A program made the position numbers and the translations under genes. A stretch of DNA of 64,000 nucleotides. It comes from Corynebacterium sp. (GTDB taxonomy: Bacteria; Actinomycetota; Actinomycetes; Mycobacteriales; Mycobacteriaceae). Within the stretch, counting starts at the first letter, position 1; every line of letters starts with the position of its first letter. Shown one piece after another: positions 17,140 through 30,439 of this stretch. The notes under the pieces were generated by a model. It was not told the origin of the DNA. It made no database searches and worked only from the letters and a program-made list of their open reading frames with translations. The DNA lies in assembly GCF_030532325.1 (NCBI RefSeq), contig NZ_JAUNLS010000003.1, positions 28,641-92,640 of the forward strand, written 5' to 3'.

Positions 17140-18498
17140 ATGACTCATTACCCAGAAACCGGCGCCCTGCGCGCCCCGGCAGCGCAGTCCCTGCTGATCA
17201 CCAACGTCCGCCCCTACGGCGAGGGCGAGCCGACTGCCGTCTTCATTAGTGAGGGCACCATCGAGGCCATCGGGGCCGAGGCCGCCGAGTGCAGAGCAGA
17301 CCGCACCATCGACGCCGAGGGCCACGTGCTGCTGCCGGGCTTGGTGGACATGCACGTACACTTGCGCGAGCCGGGCCGCGAGGACACCGAGACCATCGAG
17401 ACCGGCTCTAAGGCCGCGGCCAAGGGCGGCTTTACCGCTGTGTTCACCATGGCCAATACCTCCCCGGTGACGGACCAGCCGATCATCGCGGAATCTGTGT
17501 GGGCGAAGTCCCAGGCACTCGGCCTGTGCGACGTCCACCCGGTGGGCTCCATCACCAAGGGCCTGGAGGGCAAGTCCCTCACGGAGTTCGGCATGATGGC
17601 CCGCAGCGACGCCAAGGTGCGCATGTTCTCCGATGACGGCAAATGCGTGCAGGACCCGCAGCTCATGCGCCGCGCCCTGGAATACGCCAAGGGCCTGGAC
17701 GTGCTGCTGGCTCAGCACGCGGAGGATCACCGCATGACCGAAGGCGCGTGTGCCCACGAGGGCGAGAACGCCGCCAGGCTGGGCCTGCGCGGCTGGCCCC
17801 GCGTGGCTGAGGAGTCCATCGTGGCCCGCGATGCCCTGCTGGCGCGCGACTACGGCAACCGCATGCACATTTGCCACGCCTCGACCACGGGCACCGTGGA
17901 GCTGCTCAAGTGGGCCAAGTCCCAGGGCATTCCACTCACCGCCGAGGTGACCCCGCACCACCTCATGCTTACTGACGACAAACTGGTCACCTACGACGGA
18001 GTCTTCCGCGTCAACCCGCCGCTGCGCGAGCAGCACGACACCGAGGCCCTGCGCCAGGCGTTGCTCGACGGCACCATCGACGTCGTAGCCACCGACCACG
18101 CCCCGCACGGCTCTGAGGACAAGTGCGTGGAGTTCGAAAACGCCAAGCCGGGCATGCTGGGCCTTGAGTCCTCCCTGGCGGTTATCGCCAAGATCTTCGT
18201 CGCCTCCGGCCTGGCGGACTGGCGCTTCGTGGCGCGAGTCATGTCGGAGCGCCCCGCCGAGATCACCCGCCTGCCGGGCCACGGCCGCCCGATTGCCGTC
18301 GGCGAGCCGGCCAACCTCACCATCGTCAACCCCGATTACCCCTGGGTCTCCGATTCCACACAGCTGGCTTCCAAGTCGGAGAACAACCCCTACGAGGGCG
18401 AGGAGTTCGGCGCCAAGGTCACCCACACCATCCTGCGCGGCGCAGTGACTTACGACTTGGCCAGCGAATCCGCGGGCGAGGGCTCAGAAGATCGCTAA
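17140..18498 (+). CDS. pyrC: dihydroorotase
   Basis: Closes carbamoyl-aspartate to dihydroorotate. It has 452 residues, the long class I amidohydrolase type. The metal-binding [10 protein letters not shown] motif lies near residues 69-78, with a later metal histidine in ICHASTTG, the EVTPHH block and the final ATDHAPH motif carrying the catalytic Asp. The ATG at 17140 is used; a TTG six bases upstream (17134) is in frame and sits closer to the AGGAG at 17124, so either may be the start. pyrD and pyrE are not in the window. Confidence 0.96.
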   Translation: MTHYPETGALRAPAAQSLLITNVRPYGEGEPTAVFISEGTIEAIGAEAAECRADRTIDAEGHVLLPGLVDMHVHLREPGREDTETIETGSKAAAKGGFTAVFTMANTSPVTDQPIIAESVWAKSQALGLCDVHPVGSITKGLEGKSLTEFGMMARSDAKVRMFSDDGKCVQDPQLMRRALEYAKGLDVLLAQHAEDHRMTEGACAHEGENAARLGLRGWPRVAEESIVARDALLARDYGNRMHICHASTTGTVELLKWAKSQGIPLTAEVTPHHLMLTDDKLVTYDGVFRVNPPLREQHDTEALRQALLDGTIDVVATDHAPHGSEDKCVEFENAKPGMLGLESSLAVIAKIFVASGLADWRFVARVMSERPAEITRLPGHGRPIAVGEPANLTIVNPDYPWVSDSTQLASKSENNPYEGEEFGAKVTHTILRGAVTYDLASESAGEGSEDR

Positions 18499-18523
18499 CC
18501 TTGCACTCAAGAGAATTTCTCCG

Positions 18524-18568
18524 ACACAACAATTCACGACACTGTAAATCACGACACAACGAATCACG
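18524..18568 (+). repeat. three tandem 15-bp repeats before carA
   Basis: ACACAACAATTCACG (18524-18538), ACACTGTAAATCACG (18539-18553) and ACACAACGAATCACG (18554-18568) follow one another without a gap in the 114-bp pyrC-carA spacer, 45 bases before the carA start. They are A/T-richer than the surroundings. They could be a protein-binding array or the trace of a recent duplication. Confidence 0.75.
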
Positions 18569-18612
18569 GCTGCACGCCGCAGCTTGTTTTACAGCCACAG
18601 AAAGGCCACGAC

Positions 18613-19782
18613 GTGACTAACTCCACTCCGGATAGAACCCCGGCGATTCTCGTGCTGGCAGATGGCCGCACTTTCCGCGGCTATGGCTTCGGTGCCACCG
18701 GCACTTCGCTGGGTGAGGCTGTCTTCACCACCGCGATGACTGGCTACCAGGAGACCATGACCGATCCTTCTTACCACCGCCAGATCGTGGTCGCCGCAGC
18801 CCCGCAGATTGGTAACACCGGCTGGAACGATGAGGACAACGAGTCCCACGGCAACCGAATTTGGGTCGCTGGCCTGGTTATCCGCGACCTCGCGCACCGC
18901 GTGTCCAACTGGCGCGCCGAGCGCAGCCTCTCGGAGGAGATGAGTGCGCAGGGCATCATTGGCATCCGCGGCATCGACACCCGCACCCTGGTGCGCCACC
19001 TGCGCAACTACGGCTCCATTTCCGCCGGCATCTTCAGCGGTGAGGCCGCCACCCGCCCCGTGGAGGAGCTCCTCGCCGAGGTCAAGGCGCAGCCCTCCAT
19101 GGCGGGCCGCGACCTCTCCACCGAGGTCTCCACCGATTCCCCCTACACCATCGAGGCAGAAGGGGAGAAGAAGTACACCGTCGTCGCCTACGACATGGGT
19201 GTCAAGACCGCCACCCCGGCTAACTTTGCCTCCCGCGGCATTGAGACCATCGTGGTCCCGGCCAACACCCCCTTCGAGCAGATCAAGCAGTACAACCCGG
19301 ACGGCGTCTTCGTCTCCAACGGCCCCGGCGATCCGGCCACGGCCGACACCATGGCGGAGATCGTGCGAGAGATCCTCGCAGCCAAGTACCCGTTCTTCGG
19401 AATCTGCTTTGGTAACCAGATCCTCGGCCGCGCGCTGGGCATGGATACCTACAAGATGAAGTTCGGCCACCGCGGCATCAACGTTCCGGTGCGCAACCAC
19501 CTCACCGGCAAGATCGATATCACCTCCCAGAACCACGGCTTCGCCCTGGCCAGCCCCAGCGGCCAGGAGAATCCGGCGGGCGAGGAGTTCGAGACCGATT
19601 TCGGCCCGGCGGTTGTGACCCACACCTGCCTCAACGACAACACCATCGAAGGCGTTGCCCTCCAGAACGGCATGGCCTACTCCGTGCAGTACCACCCTGA
19701 GTCTGCCGCTGGCCCGCACGATGCCAACCCGCTCTTCGATCAGTTCATCGCCCTGATGGACGAGCACTCCCCGAACAACTAA
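18613..19782 (+). CDS. carA: carbamoyl-phosphate synthase small (glutaminase) subunit
   Basis: Hydrolyses glutamine and passes ammonia to CarB; the product feeds both pyrimidines and arginine. It has 389 residues. The N-terminal CarA domain begins with [13 protein letters not shown]. The C-terminal class I amidotransferase has the nucleophile Cys in [16 protein letters not shown] (family usually GICLGHQ) and the His-Glu pair in [11 protein letters not shown]. It starts at GTG with AGAAAGG upstream. A repeat array lies in the spacer before it, and carB follows after 32 bp. Confidence 0.97.
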   Translation: MTNSTPDRTPAILVLADGRTFRGYGFGATGTSLGEAVFTTAMTGYQETMTDPSYHRQIVVAAAPQIGNTGWNDEDNESHGNRIWVAGLVIRDLAHRVSNWRAERSLSEEMSAQGIIGIRGIDTRTLVRHLRNYGSISAGIFSGEAATRPVEELLAEVKAQPSMAGRDLSTEVSTDSPYTIEAEGEKKYTVVAYDMGVKTATPANFASRGIETIVVPANTPFEQIKQYNPDGVFVSNGPGDPATADTMAEIVREILAAKYPFFGICFGNQILGRALGMDTYKMKFGHRGINVPVRNHLTGKIDITSQNHGFALASPSGQENPAGEEFETDFGPAVVTHTCLNDNTIEGVALQNGMAYSVQYHPESAAGPHDANPLFDQFIALMDEHSPNN

Positions 19783-19814
19783 GAGCACCAGGAATAGGAA
19801 AGACGAGAAGACTT

Positions 19815-23139
<3,325 letters not shown>

Positions 23140-23156
<17 letters not shown>

Positions 23157-23994
23157 TCAGCAAGCGGTGGGCTTTGGGCAGCGCCTCGTCGAGGCGGGGC
23201 GCCAGCGCGGAAGGCTGTGCGTGGGCATCGACCCGCACGCGCACTTGCTGGAGGCCTGGGGGCTGAGCAACGACGTCGACGGGCTGCGCAGCTTCACGAT
23301 GACCTGTGTGGAGGCCTTCGCGGATTCCGCCGCCTTGGTGAAGCCCCAGGTGGCCTTCTTCGAGCGCTTCGGCTCCCGCGGGTTCGCGGTGCTCGAGGAG
23401 GCCTTGGCGGGCTTGCGCGAGCTCGGTTGCTTGACGCTGGCCGACGCCAAACGCGGGGACATCGGCTCCACCATGGCCGGTTACGCCGAGGCCTGGCTGG
23501 GAGAGTCCTCCCCGCTGCGCGCGGACTCGGTGACGGTCTCGCCTTACCTAGGCGTGGGCGCGCTGGCACCGGTCTTTAAAGAGGCGGAGAGAAACTCTGC
23601 GGGTGTCTTCGTGCTGGCAGCCACTTCCAACCCGGAGGCCCGCGAGCTGCAGAGCGTGCGCGACTCCTCCAGGCGCAGCATCGCGCAGTCCGTGGTGGAT
23701 GCCTGCGCGGGCTACAACCGCGGCAGTGCGGACAAGCCCGCCGGTGTGGGCGGGGACATCGGCGTTGTGGTGGGTGCCACCTTGGCCGAGCCACCGCGTC
23801 TCGATGAGCTCAACGGCCCGGTGCTCCTGCCGGGCGTGGGCGCCCAAGGTGCGAGCGCGCAGGATGTGCGCGCTATCACTGCGGCGGCCCCGGAGCTTGG
23901 CTTTGCTAACGTCTCGCGGGGCATCCTCAAGCAGGGCCCGCGGGTTGCTGACCTGCGCGACGCCGTGAAACGCGCGGCCGAAGAGCTGAGCTAG
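23140..23994 (+). CDS. pyrF: orotidine 5'-phosphate decarboxylase, type 2
   Basis: Last step of UMP synthesis. It has 284 residues, the longer mycobacterial-type form. The catalytic block [20 protein letters not shown] sits near residues 100-119, with the Asp-Lys-Asp residues in ADAKRGD. The ATG is inside the end of carB and has AGGAG eight bases upstream; longer in-frame starts would lie further inside carB and were rejected. A strong terminator follows, marking the end of the pyr operon. Confidence 0.95.
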
Positions 23995-24016
23995 CGCGAG
24001 CGAAAATTTCACCGTG

Positions 24017-24069
24017 ACCAGGTCGGTGGTGGGGCATTTAACAGGCCCGCCGCCGACCTGGTATTTTGT
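24017..24069 (+). terminator. terminator of the pyr operon
   Basis: ACCAGGTCGG (24017-24026) pairs with CCGACCTGGT (24053-24062), extended inward by GGTGGTGGGGC and GCCCGCCGCC allowing G-U pairs, and is followed by ATTTTGTT. It lies 23 bases after the pyrF stop. Confidence 0.85.
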
Positions 24070-24276
24070 TACAGGCAAGCCGTTGACGTGCACGAACCTC
24101 TCCGGCACGGAGAGCAAATTACGTCAATGTGCGTAGACCAGTGCTAGGATTGCCAGAAGTCGGCTCGCGAGCACCTCCTCACGGTGTCCAAGCTGGGGTA
24201 ATACCCCGCCGCGTGGCCGAGATCTGGTACTAGTTACCACACGTACATATTCACACTAAGAAATCGGAGGAAACCC

Positions 24277-24597
24277 GTGGCCCTTCCCAAGTTGACTGAT
24301 GAGCAGCGCAAGGAAGCCCTGGCTAAGGCCGCTGAGGCCCGCAAGGCACGTGCTGAGCTCAAGGCTGCGCTGAAGCGCGGCGAGACCAACCTGAAGGATG
24401 TTCTGGAGAAGGCTGAGACCGACGAGATCATTGGCAAGACCAAGGTCTCCGCTCTCCTCGAGGCTCTGCCGAAGGTTGGCAAGGTCAAGGCCAAGGAAAT
24501 CATGGAGGACCTCGAGATTGCGCAGACCCGTCGTCTGCGTGGCCTGGGCGAGCGTCAGCGTCGCGCCCTGCTCGAGCGTTTCGGCTTCGGCGAGTAA
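24277..24597 (+). CDS. mihF: integration host factor MihF
   Basis: 106-residue actinobacterial nucleoid protein, unrelated in fold to E. coli IHF. The basic helical N-terminal half (KAAEARKARAELKAALKRGE) precedes a helix-two-turn-helix DNA-binding region with ALLEALPKVGKVKAKEIMED (residues ~59-78) and ends in RRLRGLGERQRRALLERFGF. It starts at GTG with GGAGGAAA upstream. A promoter of its own is likely in the 282-bp spacer before it (TGCTAGGAT near 24142-24150). The mihF-gmk-rpoZ order is conserved in actinobacteria. Confidence 0.95.
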   Translation: MALPKLTDEQRKEALAKAAEARKARAELKAALKRGETNLKDVLEKAETDEIIGKTKVSALLEALPKVGKVKAKEIMEDLEIAQTRRLRGLGERQRRALLERFGFGE

Positions 24598-24603
24598 TTC
24601 ATC

Positions 24604-25173
24604 ATGTCTGACGCAGCTGCACGCGGGCGCCTCGTCGTTCTGGCTGGGCCCTCCGCAGTGGGCAAGTCCACGGTAGTGTCGCGTCTGCGCAATGATGTCG
24701 ACAAGCTGTATTTCAGCGTCTCGATGACGACGCGCCAGCCTCGTCCTGGTGAGCAGGATGGGGTGGACTACTTCTTCGTGACCCCCGAGGCGTTCCAGGA
24801 ACGCATCGATGCCGGCGAGATGCTCGAGTGGGCTGATATCCACGGTGGCCTGCAGCGCTCCGGCACTCCAGCCCAGCCGGTGGTGGAGGCCATGCAGGAG
24901 GGCCGCCCGGTTCTGGTGGAAGTCGATCTGGAAGGCGCGCGCAATGTCAAGGCAGCGTTGCCTGAGGCGGAGACGGTCTTCCTGGCCCCGCCCTCGTGGG
25001 ACGTGCTGGTGGAGCGGCTGACCGGCCGCGGCACCGAGCCGCAAGACGTCATTGACCGCAGGCTGCAGACCGCACAGTCGGAGCTTGCCGCCCAAGACGA
25101 GTTTGATCACGTGATTGTCAACGAGAACCTCGATGACGCCGTGGCAGCTATTAGTGCTATCCTGCGTGGATAG
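24604..25173 (+). CDS. gmk: guanylate kinase
   Basis: Phosphorylates GMP to GDP. It has 189 residues. The P-loop GPSAVGKST lies near residues 15-23, the GMP-binding segment [20 protein letters not shown] at about 39-58, and [12 protein letters not shown] further on. It follows mihF by 6 bp. rpoZ follows after 54 bp; this neighbourhood is widespread in bacteria. Confidence 0.97.
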   Translation: MSDAAARGRLVVLAGPSAVGKSTVVSRLRNDVDKLYFSVSMTTRQPRPGEQDGVDYFFVTPEAFQERIDAGEMLEWADIHGGLQRSGTPAQPVVEAMQEGRPVLVEVDLEGARNVKAALPEAETVFLAPPSWDVLVERLTGRGTEPQDVIDRRLQTAQSELAAQDEFDHVIVNENLDDAVAAISAILRG

Positions 25174-25227
25174 GATGATTTTCGCATCATCGACCGCCCA
25201 ACCATCAACCACGAAGTAAAGGTGCAT

Positions 25228-25530
25228 GTGACCGACGTGACCACCCCTGCTAACAACGAGACTGCAAAGCCAGAGCCAGTCTTTGATCCGCCGATCGGCA
25301 TTACCGCCCCGGCCATTGACACTCTGCTGGATAAGGTCTCTTCCAAGTATGCGTTGGTGATCTTCGCCGCCAAGCGCGCGCGTCAGATCAACAGCTACTA
25401 CCAGGAGCAGGACGAGGGCGTCTTCGAGTTTGTCGGCCCGCTGGTGACCCCAGAGCCCGGCGAGAAGCCGCTGTCCATCGCCCTGCGCGAAATTGAGGCC
25501 GGCCTCCTCGACCACGAGGAAGGCAAGTAA
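25228..25530 (+). CDS. rpoZ: RNA polymerase omega subunit
   Basis: 100 residues from the GTG at 25228. The omega core is seen in [20 protein letters not shown] and [15 protein letters not shown]. An extra N-terminal stretch of about 25 polar residues precedes it, as in other actinobacteria. The start at 25228 is preferred over the in-frame GTG at 25222 because AAAGG (25218-25222) would be too close to the latter. Omega helps assemble the beta-prime subunit. Confidence 0.94.
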   Translation: MTDVTTPANNETAKPEPVFDPPIGITAPAIDTLLDKVSSKYALVIFAAKRARQINSYYQEQDEGVFEFVGPLVTPEPGEKPLSIALREIEAGLLDHEEGK

Positions 25531-25556
25531 GACCCTAGCTAGCGCTAGTGAGCCCC

Positions 25557-25594
25557 ACGCCCGCCCCGCCACCCCGGCCGGGGCGGGCGTTTGC
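25557..25594 (+). terminator. terminator after rpoZ
   Basis: ACGCCCGCCCCG (25557-25568) and CGGGGCGGGCGT (25579-25590) are exact reverse complements with a 10-nt loop, followed by a short TTTG tail. The stem is very stable but the U-tract is weak. Confidence 0.8.
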
Positions 25595-25618
25595 TGTACC
25601 TGAGGTAACATCGGGCGA

Positions 25619-26872
25619 GTGATTGAAGAACGTAGCTCCTCCCGCAACATCGTGGTGGGCGTGGCCGGCGGTATTGCCGCCTACAAGGCCTGCCACCTCA
25701 TCCGTGAGTTCACCGAAGCCGGCGATAGCGTCCGCGTGGTGCCTACTCCCAGCGCGCTGAACTTCGTGGGCGCTGCCACCTTTGAGGCGCTCTCCGGAAA
25801 TCCGGTCTCCATTACGGTCTTTGATGCCGTGGACGAGGTGCAGCACGTCACCATCGGTCAGCAGGCCGACGCCATCGTCATCGCGCCGGCCACGGCGGAT
25901 CTCCTCGCGCGCCTGGCGGCCGGGCGGGCCGATGATCTTCTCACCGCCACGGTGCTCGTGGCCACCTGCCCGGTGATCGTGGCCCCTGCCATGCACACCG
26001 AGATGTGGCTCAACCCCGCCACCCAGGAGAACGTGGCCACGCTGCGTCGCCGCGGCATCCACGTCATGCAGCCGGCCCACGGGCGACTCACCGGCCGGGA
26101 CACGGGTGCGGGCCGGCTGCCGGATCCGGAGCAGATCGCCGCTTTTGCCCGCACCATCCTCGAGGGCCACGCCGTGCCGTGTGATTGGCAGGGCAGGAAG
26201 GTGGTGGTCTCCGCCGGCGGCACGCAGGAGAACCTCGATCCGGTGCGCTTCATTGGTAACCGCTCCTCGGGGCGCCAGGGCTTTGCCCTCGCGGAGGTGG
26301 CCGCCCAGCGCGGCGCCGAGGTCACCGTGGTGGCCGGCAGCACCGACGAGCTTCCCACCCCCTGTGGGGCGCAGGTGGTGCGGGTGCGTTCCACCGCGCA
26401 GATGCAGCAGGCCATGGAGGAGGCCGCGCGCGACGCCGACGTCGTGATCATGGCGGCGGCCGTCTCTGATTACCGCCCAGCCAAGGTGGCAGAGTCCAAG
26501 TTAAAGAAGGGCAGCGCTGACGAGGAGCTTTCGCGGGTGGAGCTGGTGGAGAACCCGGATATCCTGGCGGGCCTAGTGCGCAAGCGCGATGCCGGCGAGA
26601 TCAACGTGCAGGCAGTCATCGTGGGTTTTGCCGCGGAGACCGGGGACGCCGAGCACAGCGCGCTGGAGTACGCCACGGAGAAGTTTGCCCGCAAGGGCTG
26701 CGACGTCCTCATGGCCAACGAGGTCGGGGAGGGGAAGGTCTTTGGCCAGCGCAGCAACGAGGGGTGGATTCTGCGCCGCGGCGAGCAGCCGCAGGTGGTG
26801 GAGTCCGGTTCCAAGCAGGCGGTGGCCGCGCAAATCCTCTCTGCGGTGGATCCCCTTCTGGCTGCCAAGTAG
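25619..26872 (+). CDS. coaBC: bifunctional phosphopantothenoylcysteine decarboxylase/synthetase
   Basis: Adds cysteine to 4'-phosphopantothenate and decarboxylates the product in coenzyme A synthesis. It has 417 residues. The N-terminal CoaC flavin domain shows VGVAGGIAAYKA, the catalytic His in VQHVTIG and the PAMHTEMW motif. The C-terminal CoaB domain begins near residue 195 with VVVSAGGTQENLDPVRFIGN. It starts at GTG without a Shine-Dalgarno sequence; TAACAT (25606-25611) lies seven bases upstream, so a leaderless mRNA is likely. Confidence 0.95.
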   Translation: MIEERSSSRNIVVGVAGGIAAYKACHLIREFTEAGDSVRVVPTPSALNFVGAATFEALSGNPVSITVFDAVDEVQHVTIGQQADAIVIAPATADLLARLAAGRADDLLTATVLVATCPVIVAPAMHTEMWLNPATQENVATLRRRGIHVMQPAHGRLTGRDTGAGRLPDPEQIAAFARTILEGHAVPCDWQGRKVVVSAGGTQENLDPVRFIGNRSSGRQGFALAEVAAQRGAEVTVVAGSTDELPTPCGAQVVRVRSTAQMQQAMEEAARDADVVIMAAAVSDYRPAKVAESKLKKGSADEELSRVELVENPDILAGLVRKRDAGEINVQAVIVGFAAETGDAEHSALEYATEKFARKGCDVLMANEVGEGKVFGQRSNEGWILRRGEQPQVVESGSKQAVAAQILSAVDPLLAAK

Positions 26873-26891
26873 GGAAATTAGACAGGTCAGA

Positions 26892-26920
26892 TTGCAGCTA
26901 TAGACCGCTTGGTCTACACT
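26892..26920 (+). promoter_or_regulatory. metK promoter with McbR-type operator
   Basis: TTGCAG (26892-26897) and TACACT (26915-26920) are separated by 17 bp. Between and overlapping them lies TAGACCGCTTGGTCTA (26901-26916), an exact TAGAC-N6-GTCTA palindrome. That is the known binding motif of McbR, the methionine and cysteine regulon repressor of C. glutamicum, which controls metK there. A repressor bound here would block RNA polymerase. Confidence 0.85.
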
Positions 26921-27008
26921 GTTGTCGTATTCGACAGAGCTTGAGGCCGCGCGCACGCGCCGCGCACCGCGACTGAGCGGATAATTGGAACGAGAAGAAG
27001 GTTTGAAA

Positions 27009-28232
27009 GTGACTGAACAAGCTGCCCAGGCAACGCGCCTATTCACCAGTGAATCCGTGACCGAAGGCCACCCGGACAAGATCTGCGATGCCATCTCCGA
27101 TACCATCCTGGACGCCCTGCTGGAGACGGACCCTGACGCGCACGTCGCGGTGGAGACATTGGTGACCACCGGGCAGGTCCACGTGGTGGGCGAGGTGCGC
27201 ACCACCGGCTACGTCGAGATTCCGCAGCTCGTGCGCAAGACCCTGGTGGACATCGGTTTCACCTCCTCCGATGTGGGATTCGACGGCCATACCTGCGGCG
27301 TCAACGTGGCCATCGGCGAGCAGTCCGAGGAGATCGGTGCCGGCGTGGATAACTCCAGCGAAGTCCGGTCCGGCACCTTCGAGGACGATGATCAGTACGG
27401 CGCGGGTGACCAGGGCCTGATGTTCGGCTACGCCACCGCGGAGACCCCGGAGTTCATGCCGCTGCCCATCTCTACCGCGCACCACCTTTCCCGCCGCCTC
27501 ACCCAGGTGCGCAAGGAGGGTCTCGTGCCTAACCTGCGCCCGGACGGCAAGACCCAGGTGACCTATGCCTACGACGCAGACAATAACCCCACCCACCTGG
27601 ACACCATTGTCATCTCCACCCAGCACTCCCCGGAGATCACCCAGGAGTGGCTGGCCGAGCAGCTGCGCGAGCACGTGGTGGAGTGGGTCATCAAGGACGC
27701 CGACCTGGGGAAGTACTACACCGAGGACACCCAGCTGCTCATCAACCCCTCCGGCTCCTTCATTTTGGGCGGGCCCATGGGTGATGCCGGCCTGACCGGC
27801 CGCAAGATTATCGTCGATACCTACGGCGGCATGGCCCGCCACGGCGGCGGCGCCTTCTCCGGCAAGGACCCGAGCAAGGTGGATCGTTCCGCCGCCTACG
27901 CCATGCGCTGGGTGGCCAAGAACATCGTGGCGGCCGATCTCGCGCACCGCGCCGAGGTCCAGGTGGCCTACGCCATCGGCCGCGCCAAGCCGGTGGGCCT
28001 GTACGTGGAGACCTTCGGCACGGCCAAGCATGGGCTTACCGACGCCCACATCCAGGCCGCCGTCAACGAGGTCTTCGACCTGCGCCCGGCCGCCATCATC
28101 CGCGAGCTGGACCTGCGCCGCCCGATCTACCGCCAGACCGCGGCCTACGGCCACTTCGGCCGCACCGACGTTGACCTGCCCTGGGAGCGCACGGATCGCG
28201 CCGAGGCACTACGCGCGGCGGCGGGGCTGTAG
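27009..28232 (+). CDS. metK: S-adenosylmethionine synthetase
   Basis: Makes SAM from methionine and ATP. It has 407 residues from the GTG at 27009, which has AGAAGG seven bases upstream. Signatures: SVTEGHPDK near residue 16, the ATP-binding hexapeptide region [12 protein letters not shown] near 129-140, and the P-loop-like [18 protein letters not shown] near 279-296. A probable McbR operator lies in its promoter. priA begins 11 bp after the stop. Confidence 0.97.
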   Translation: MTEQAAQATRLFTSESVTEGHPDKICDAISDTILDALLETDPDAHVAVETLVTTGQVHVVGEVRTTGYVEIPQLVRKTLVDIGFTSSDVGFDGHTCGVNVAIGEQSEEIGAGVDNSSEVRSGTFEDDDQYGAGDQGLMFGYATAETPEFMPLPISTAHHLSRRLTQVRKEGLVPNLRPDGKTQVTYAYDADNNPTHLDTIVISTQHSPEITQEWLAEQLREHVVEWVIKDADLGKYYTEDTQLLINPSGSFILGGPMGDAGLTGRKIIVDTYGGMARHGGGAFSGKDPSKVDRSAAYAMRWVAKNIVAADLAHRAEVQVAYAIGRAKPVGLYVETFGTAKHGLTDAHIQAAVNEVFDLRPAAIIRELDLRRPIYRQTAAYGHFGRTDVDLPWERTDRAEALRAAAGL

Positions 28233-28243
28233 AATCTGGGCCC
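28230..28243 (+). promoter_or_regulatory. possible leaderless promoter of priA
   Basis: TAGAAT (28230-28235) lies eight bases before the priA ATG, where no Shine-Dalgarno sequence is present. Its first three bases are the metK stop codon. Confidence 0.4.
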
Positions 28244-30271
28244 ATGCCTAAGAAAACACCCGCCGCCCACAGACCGGTCGCGCGGGTGTTGCCTTTGCTG
28301 GGGGTGGCACACCTGGACCGCGGCTTCGACTACCTCGTGGACGAGGCCGACTCCGAGGCCGCCCAGCCCGGCGTGCGCGTGCGCATTCGCTTCAACGGCA
28401 GGCTTGTCGACGCCCTCGTACTCAATCGCCTCAGCGAGTCCGAGTACGGCGGCAACCTGCGCTACGTCGAACGCGTCATTTCCCCCTATGCGGTCTACAC
28501 CCCGGCGATGTCGCGTTTGGTGGAGTCCTTGGCCGCGCGCTACGGGGGAGTGCGCTCCGACATCATCCGCAGCGCCATCCCGCCGCGCCACGCCCAGGCG
28601 GAGGAGTCGGACCTCAGCACCCCCTGGGAGGAACTGGGGGAGGCTACCGAGCCGGATCTTTCGGGGTGGTCGGCTTACCAGTATGGCGAGTCCTTCGTGG
28701 ACTCCATCCTGGAGGGGCGGCTCGCGCGCGCGGCGTGGCAGATTGCGCCGGGGGACAGATGGGCTGAGGCCTTGGCTGCGCTGGCCGTGAAGGTCGCCCG
28801 CGAGGGCGGCGGCGTGCTCATGGTGGTGCCTGATCACCGCGAACTGTCCACGCTGGAAGCGGCGTTGCGGCAGCTGGTCTCCGCCAAGCAGATCACCGTG
28901 CTGGCCAATAGCACGGGGCCGCAGGCGCGCTACCGCCGCTTCCTTTCGGTGTTGACTGGCCAGGGGCGCATTGTCATTGGCACGCGTTCAGCCGCTTTCG
29001 CCCCGGTGCACAACCTGCAGCTGGCAGTGATCCTCAACGACGGCGACGACAACCTGGTGGATAACCTCAAGCCCTACGTGCACGCCAGGGAGGTGCTCAC
29101 CACGCGCTCCTCGCAGGAGGGCTGCAGCCTCATCCTGGCCGGCCACTCCCGCACCGCTGAGGTCCAGCTGCTGGTGGAGTCCGGCTGGGCGCACGATCTG
29201 GTGGCCAGCCCCAGCACCCTGGAGAAGCGCTGCCCGTTAATCACCGCGGTGGGCACCTACGGCGTGAGCGTGGCGCGCAACATGCAGGGCGGCACGACCA
29301 CTCTCTCCGGCCCCGCCTACCAGGCGGCAACGCGCGCCTTACAGCGCGACGAGCCCGTGCTGGTGCAGGTTCCGCGCAAGGGCTACGCGCCGGTCTTGGC
29401 CTGCGGCAGCTGCTTTTCTCCGGCGCGCTGCCGCCACTGCAACGGCCCCTTAGGTCTGCCTCCTGCCGAGGGCAACGCCCCGGCGCAGCTTCCCACCTGC
29501 CGCTGGTGTGGGCGAGTTGATGTCCAGTACCGCTGCGGGGAGTGCGGCTCGCCCCGCCTGCGCGCCGTGGTCTTGGGCTCTGAGCGCACCGCGGAGGAGC
29601 TTGGCCGCAGCTTTCCCAGCACCCGGGTGATTGTTTCCGGGGGTAACAAGGTCATCGACGAGGTCGCGGCGAAGGCCAGCGTGGTGGTGGCTACCCCGGG
29701 CGCGGAGCCGCGCGTGGAGAAGGGTGGCCACTACGGGGCTGCGCTGCTTCTCGACGCCACCGCGTTGCTCGGGCGCCAGGATCTGCGGGCCACGGAGGAC
29801 ACCCTGGCCAAGTGGACTCAGGCCGCCACTTTGGTCACCTCCGGCCTGCACGGCGGCGAGGTGGTGGTGGCCGCTGACGAGGAGCTTCCCGTGGTGCAGC
29901 ACTTCTGCCGCTGGGACGTGGTGGGGGCTGCCGCGGAGGAGTTGCGCGGGCGTCGTGAGGTGCGCTTCCCGCCGGCGGTGCACTTGGCGGCCATCGACGG
30001 ACCTGATGCCGCGGTGGATCACTTCTTGGAGCTAGCGGAGCTTCCCGAGCACGCCGAGATCCTGGGCCCAGTGCCGCTTCCTGCGGGGGTGAGCCTGCCG
30101 GGCGATTATGATCAGGAGCGTTTTGGTCCGCCGCAGCGCGTACTCGTGCGCACGCCTCTGGGTCCACGCTCGCAGCTCGGCAGCGCCTTGCGCGCGGCTA
30201 ACGCCCTGCGCGGTGCGCAGAAAGACGAGCTGCCCATGCGCATTGCAGTCAACCCGATCAACATTGGCTAG
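28244..30271 (+). CDS. priA: primosomal protein N' (PriA), helicase motifs degenerate
   Basis: 675 residues. In other bacteria PriA reloads the replicative helicase at stalled forks. The N-terminal DNA-binding domain and the zinc-binding block are recognisable: CGSCFSPARCRHC, then CRWCGRV and CGECGSPRLR (residues ~386-445). The motor is degenerate: no GxGKT/S P-loop is visible, and NDGDDNL stands where DEEH is expected. Actinobacterial PriA proteins generally lack ATPase motifs, so it may load partners without unwinding DNA (inference). Confidence 0.88.
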   Translation: MPKKTPAAHRPVARVLPLLGVAHLDRGFDYLVDEADSEAAQPGVRVRIRFNGRLVDALVLNRLSESEYGGNLRYVERVISPYAVYTPAMSRLVESLAARYGGVRSDIIRSAIPPRHAQAEESDLSTPWEELGEATEPDLSGWSAYQYGESFVDSILEGRLARAAWQIAPGDRWAEALAALAVKVAREGGGVLMVVPDHRELSTLEAALRQLVSAKQITVLANSTGPQARYRRFLSVLTGQGRIVIGTRSAAFAPVHNLQLAVILNDGDDNLVDNLKPYVHAREVLTTRSSQEGCSLILAGHSRTAEVQLLVESGWAHDLVASPSTLEKRCPLITAVGTYGVSVARNMQGGTTTLSGPAYQAATRALQRDEPVLVQVPRKGYAPVLACGSCFSPARCRHCNGPLGLPPAEGNAPAQLPTCRWCGRVDVQYRCGECGSPRLRAVVLGSERTAEELGRSFPSTRVIVSGGNKVIDEVAAKASVVVATPGAEPRVEKGGHYGAALLLDATALLGRQDLRATEDTLAKWTQAATLVTSGLHGGEVVVAADEELPVVQHFCRWDVVGAAAEELRGRREVRFPPAVHLAAIDGPDAAVDHFLELAELPEHAEILGPVPLPAGVSLPGDYDQERFGPPQRVLVRTPLGPRSQLGSALRAANALRGAQKDELPMRIAVNPINIG

Positions 30272-30439
30272 ACCACTGTGGCCTGTACTCAGTACGCTCA
30301 ACTATTGTCGATACGTTGGCCTGCGCGGGGCCTTGTACACGGGAAGCCGCGCGGCACGCTGGGAATGACCACAGGTAGACAACCCAGCGAGCGAGACATA
30401 GCCCAGGCCTGTCACCGAGCGGAAGAGAAAGGCAGCACC

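Noticed and set aside
18524-18568. Small CRISPR-like array
   Set aside because: The units are contiguous with no spacers, only 15 bp long, and no cas genes are near.
26873-27009. SAM riboswitch before metK
   Set aside because: The leader is short and shows no SAM-I or SAM-II fold; the palindrome there fits a protein operator.
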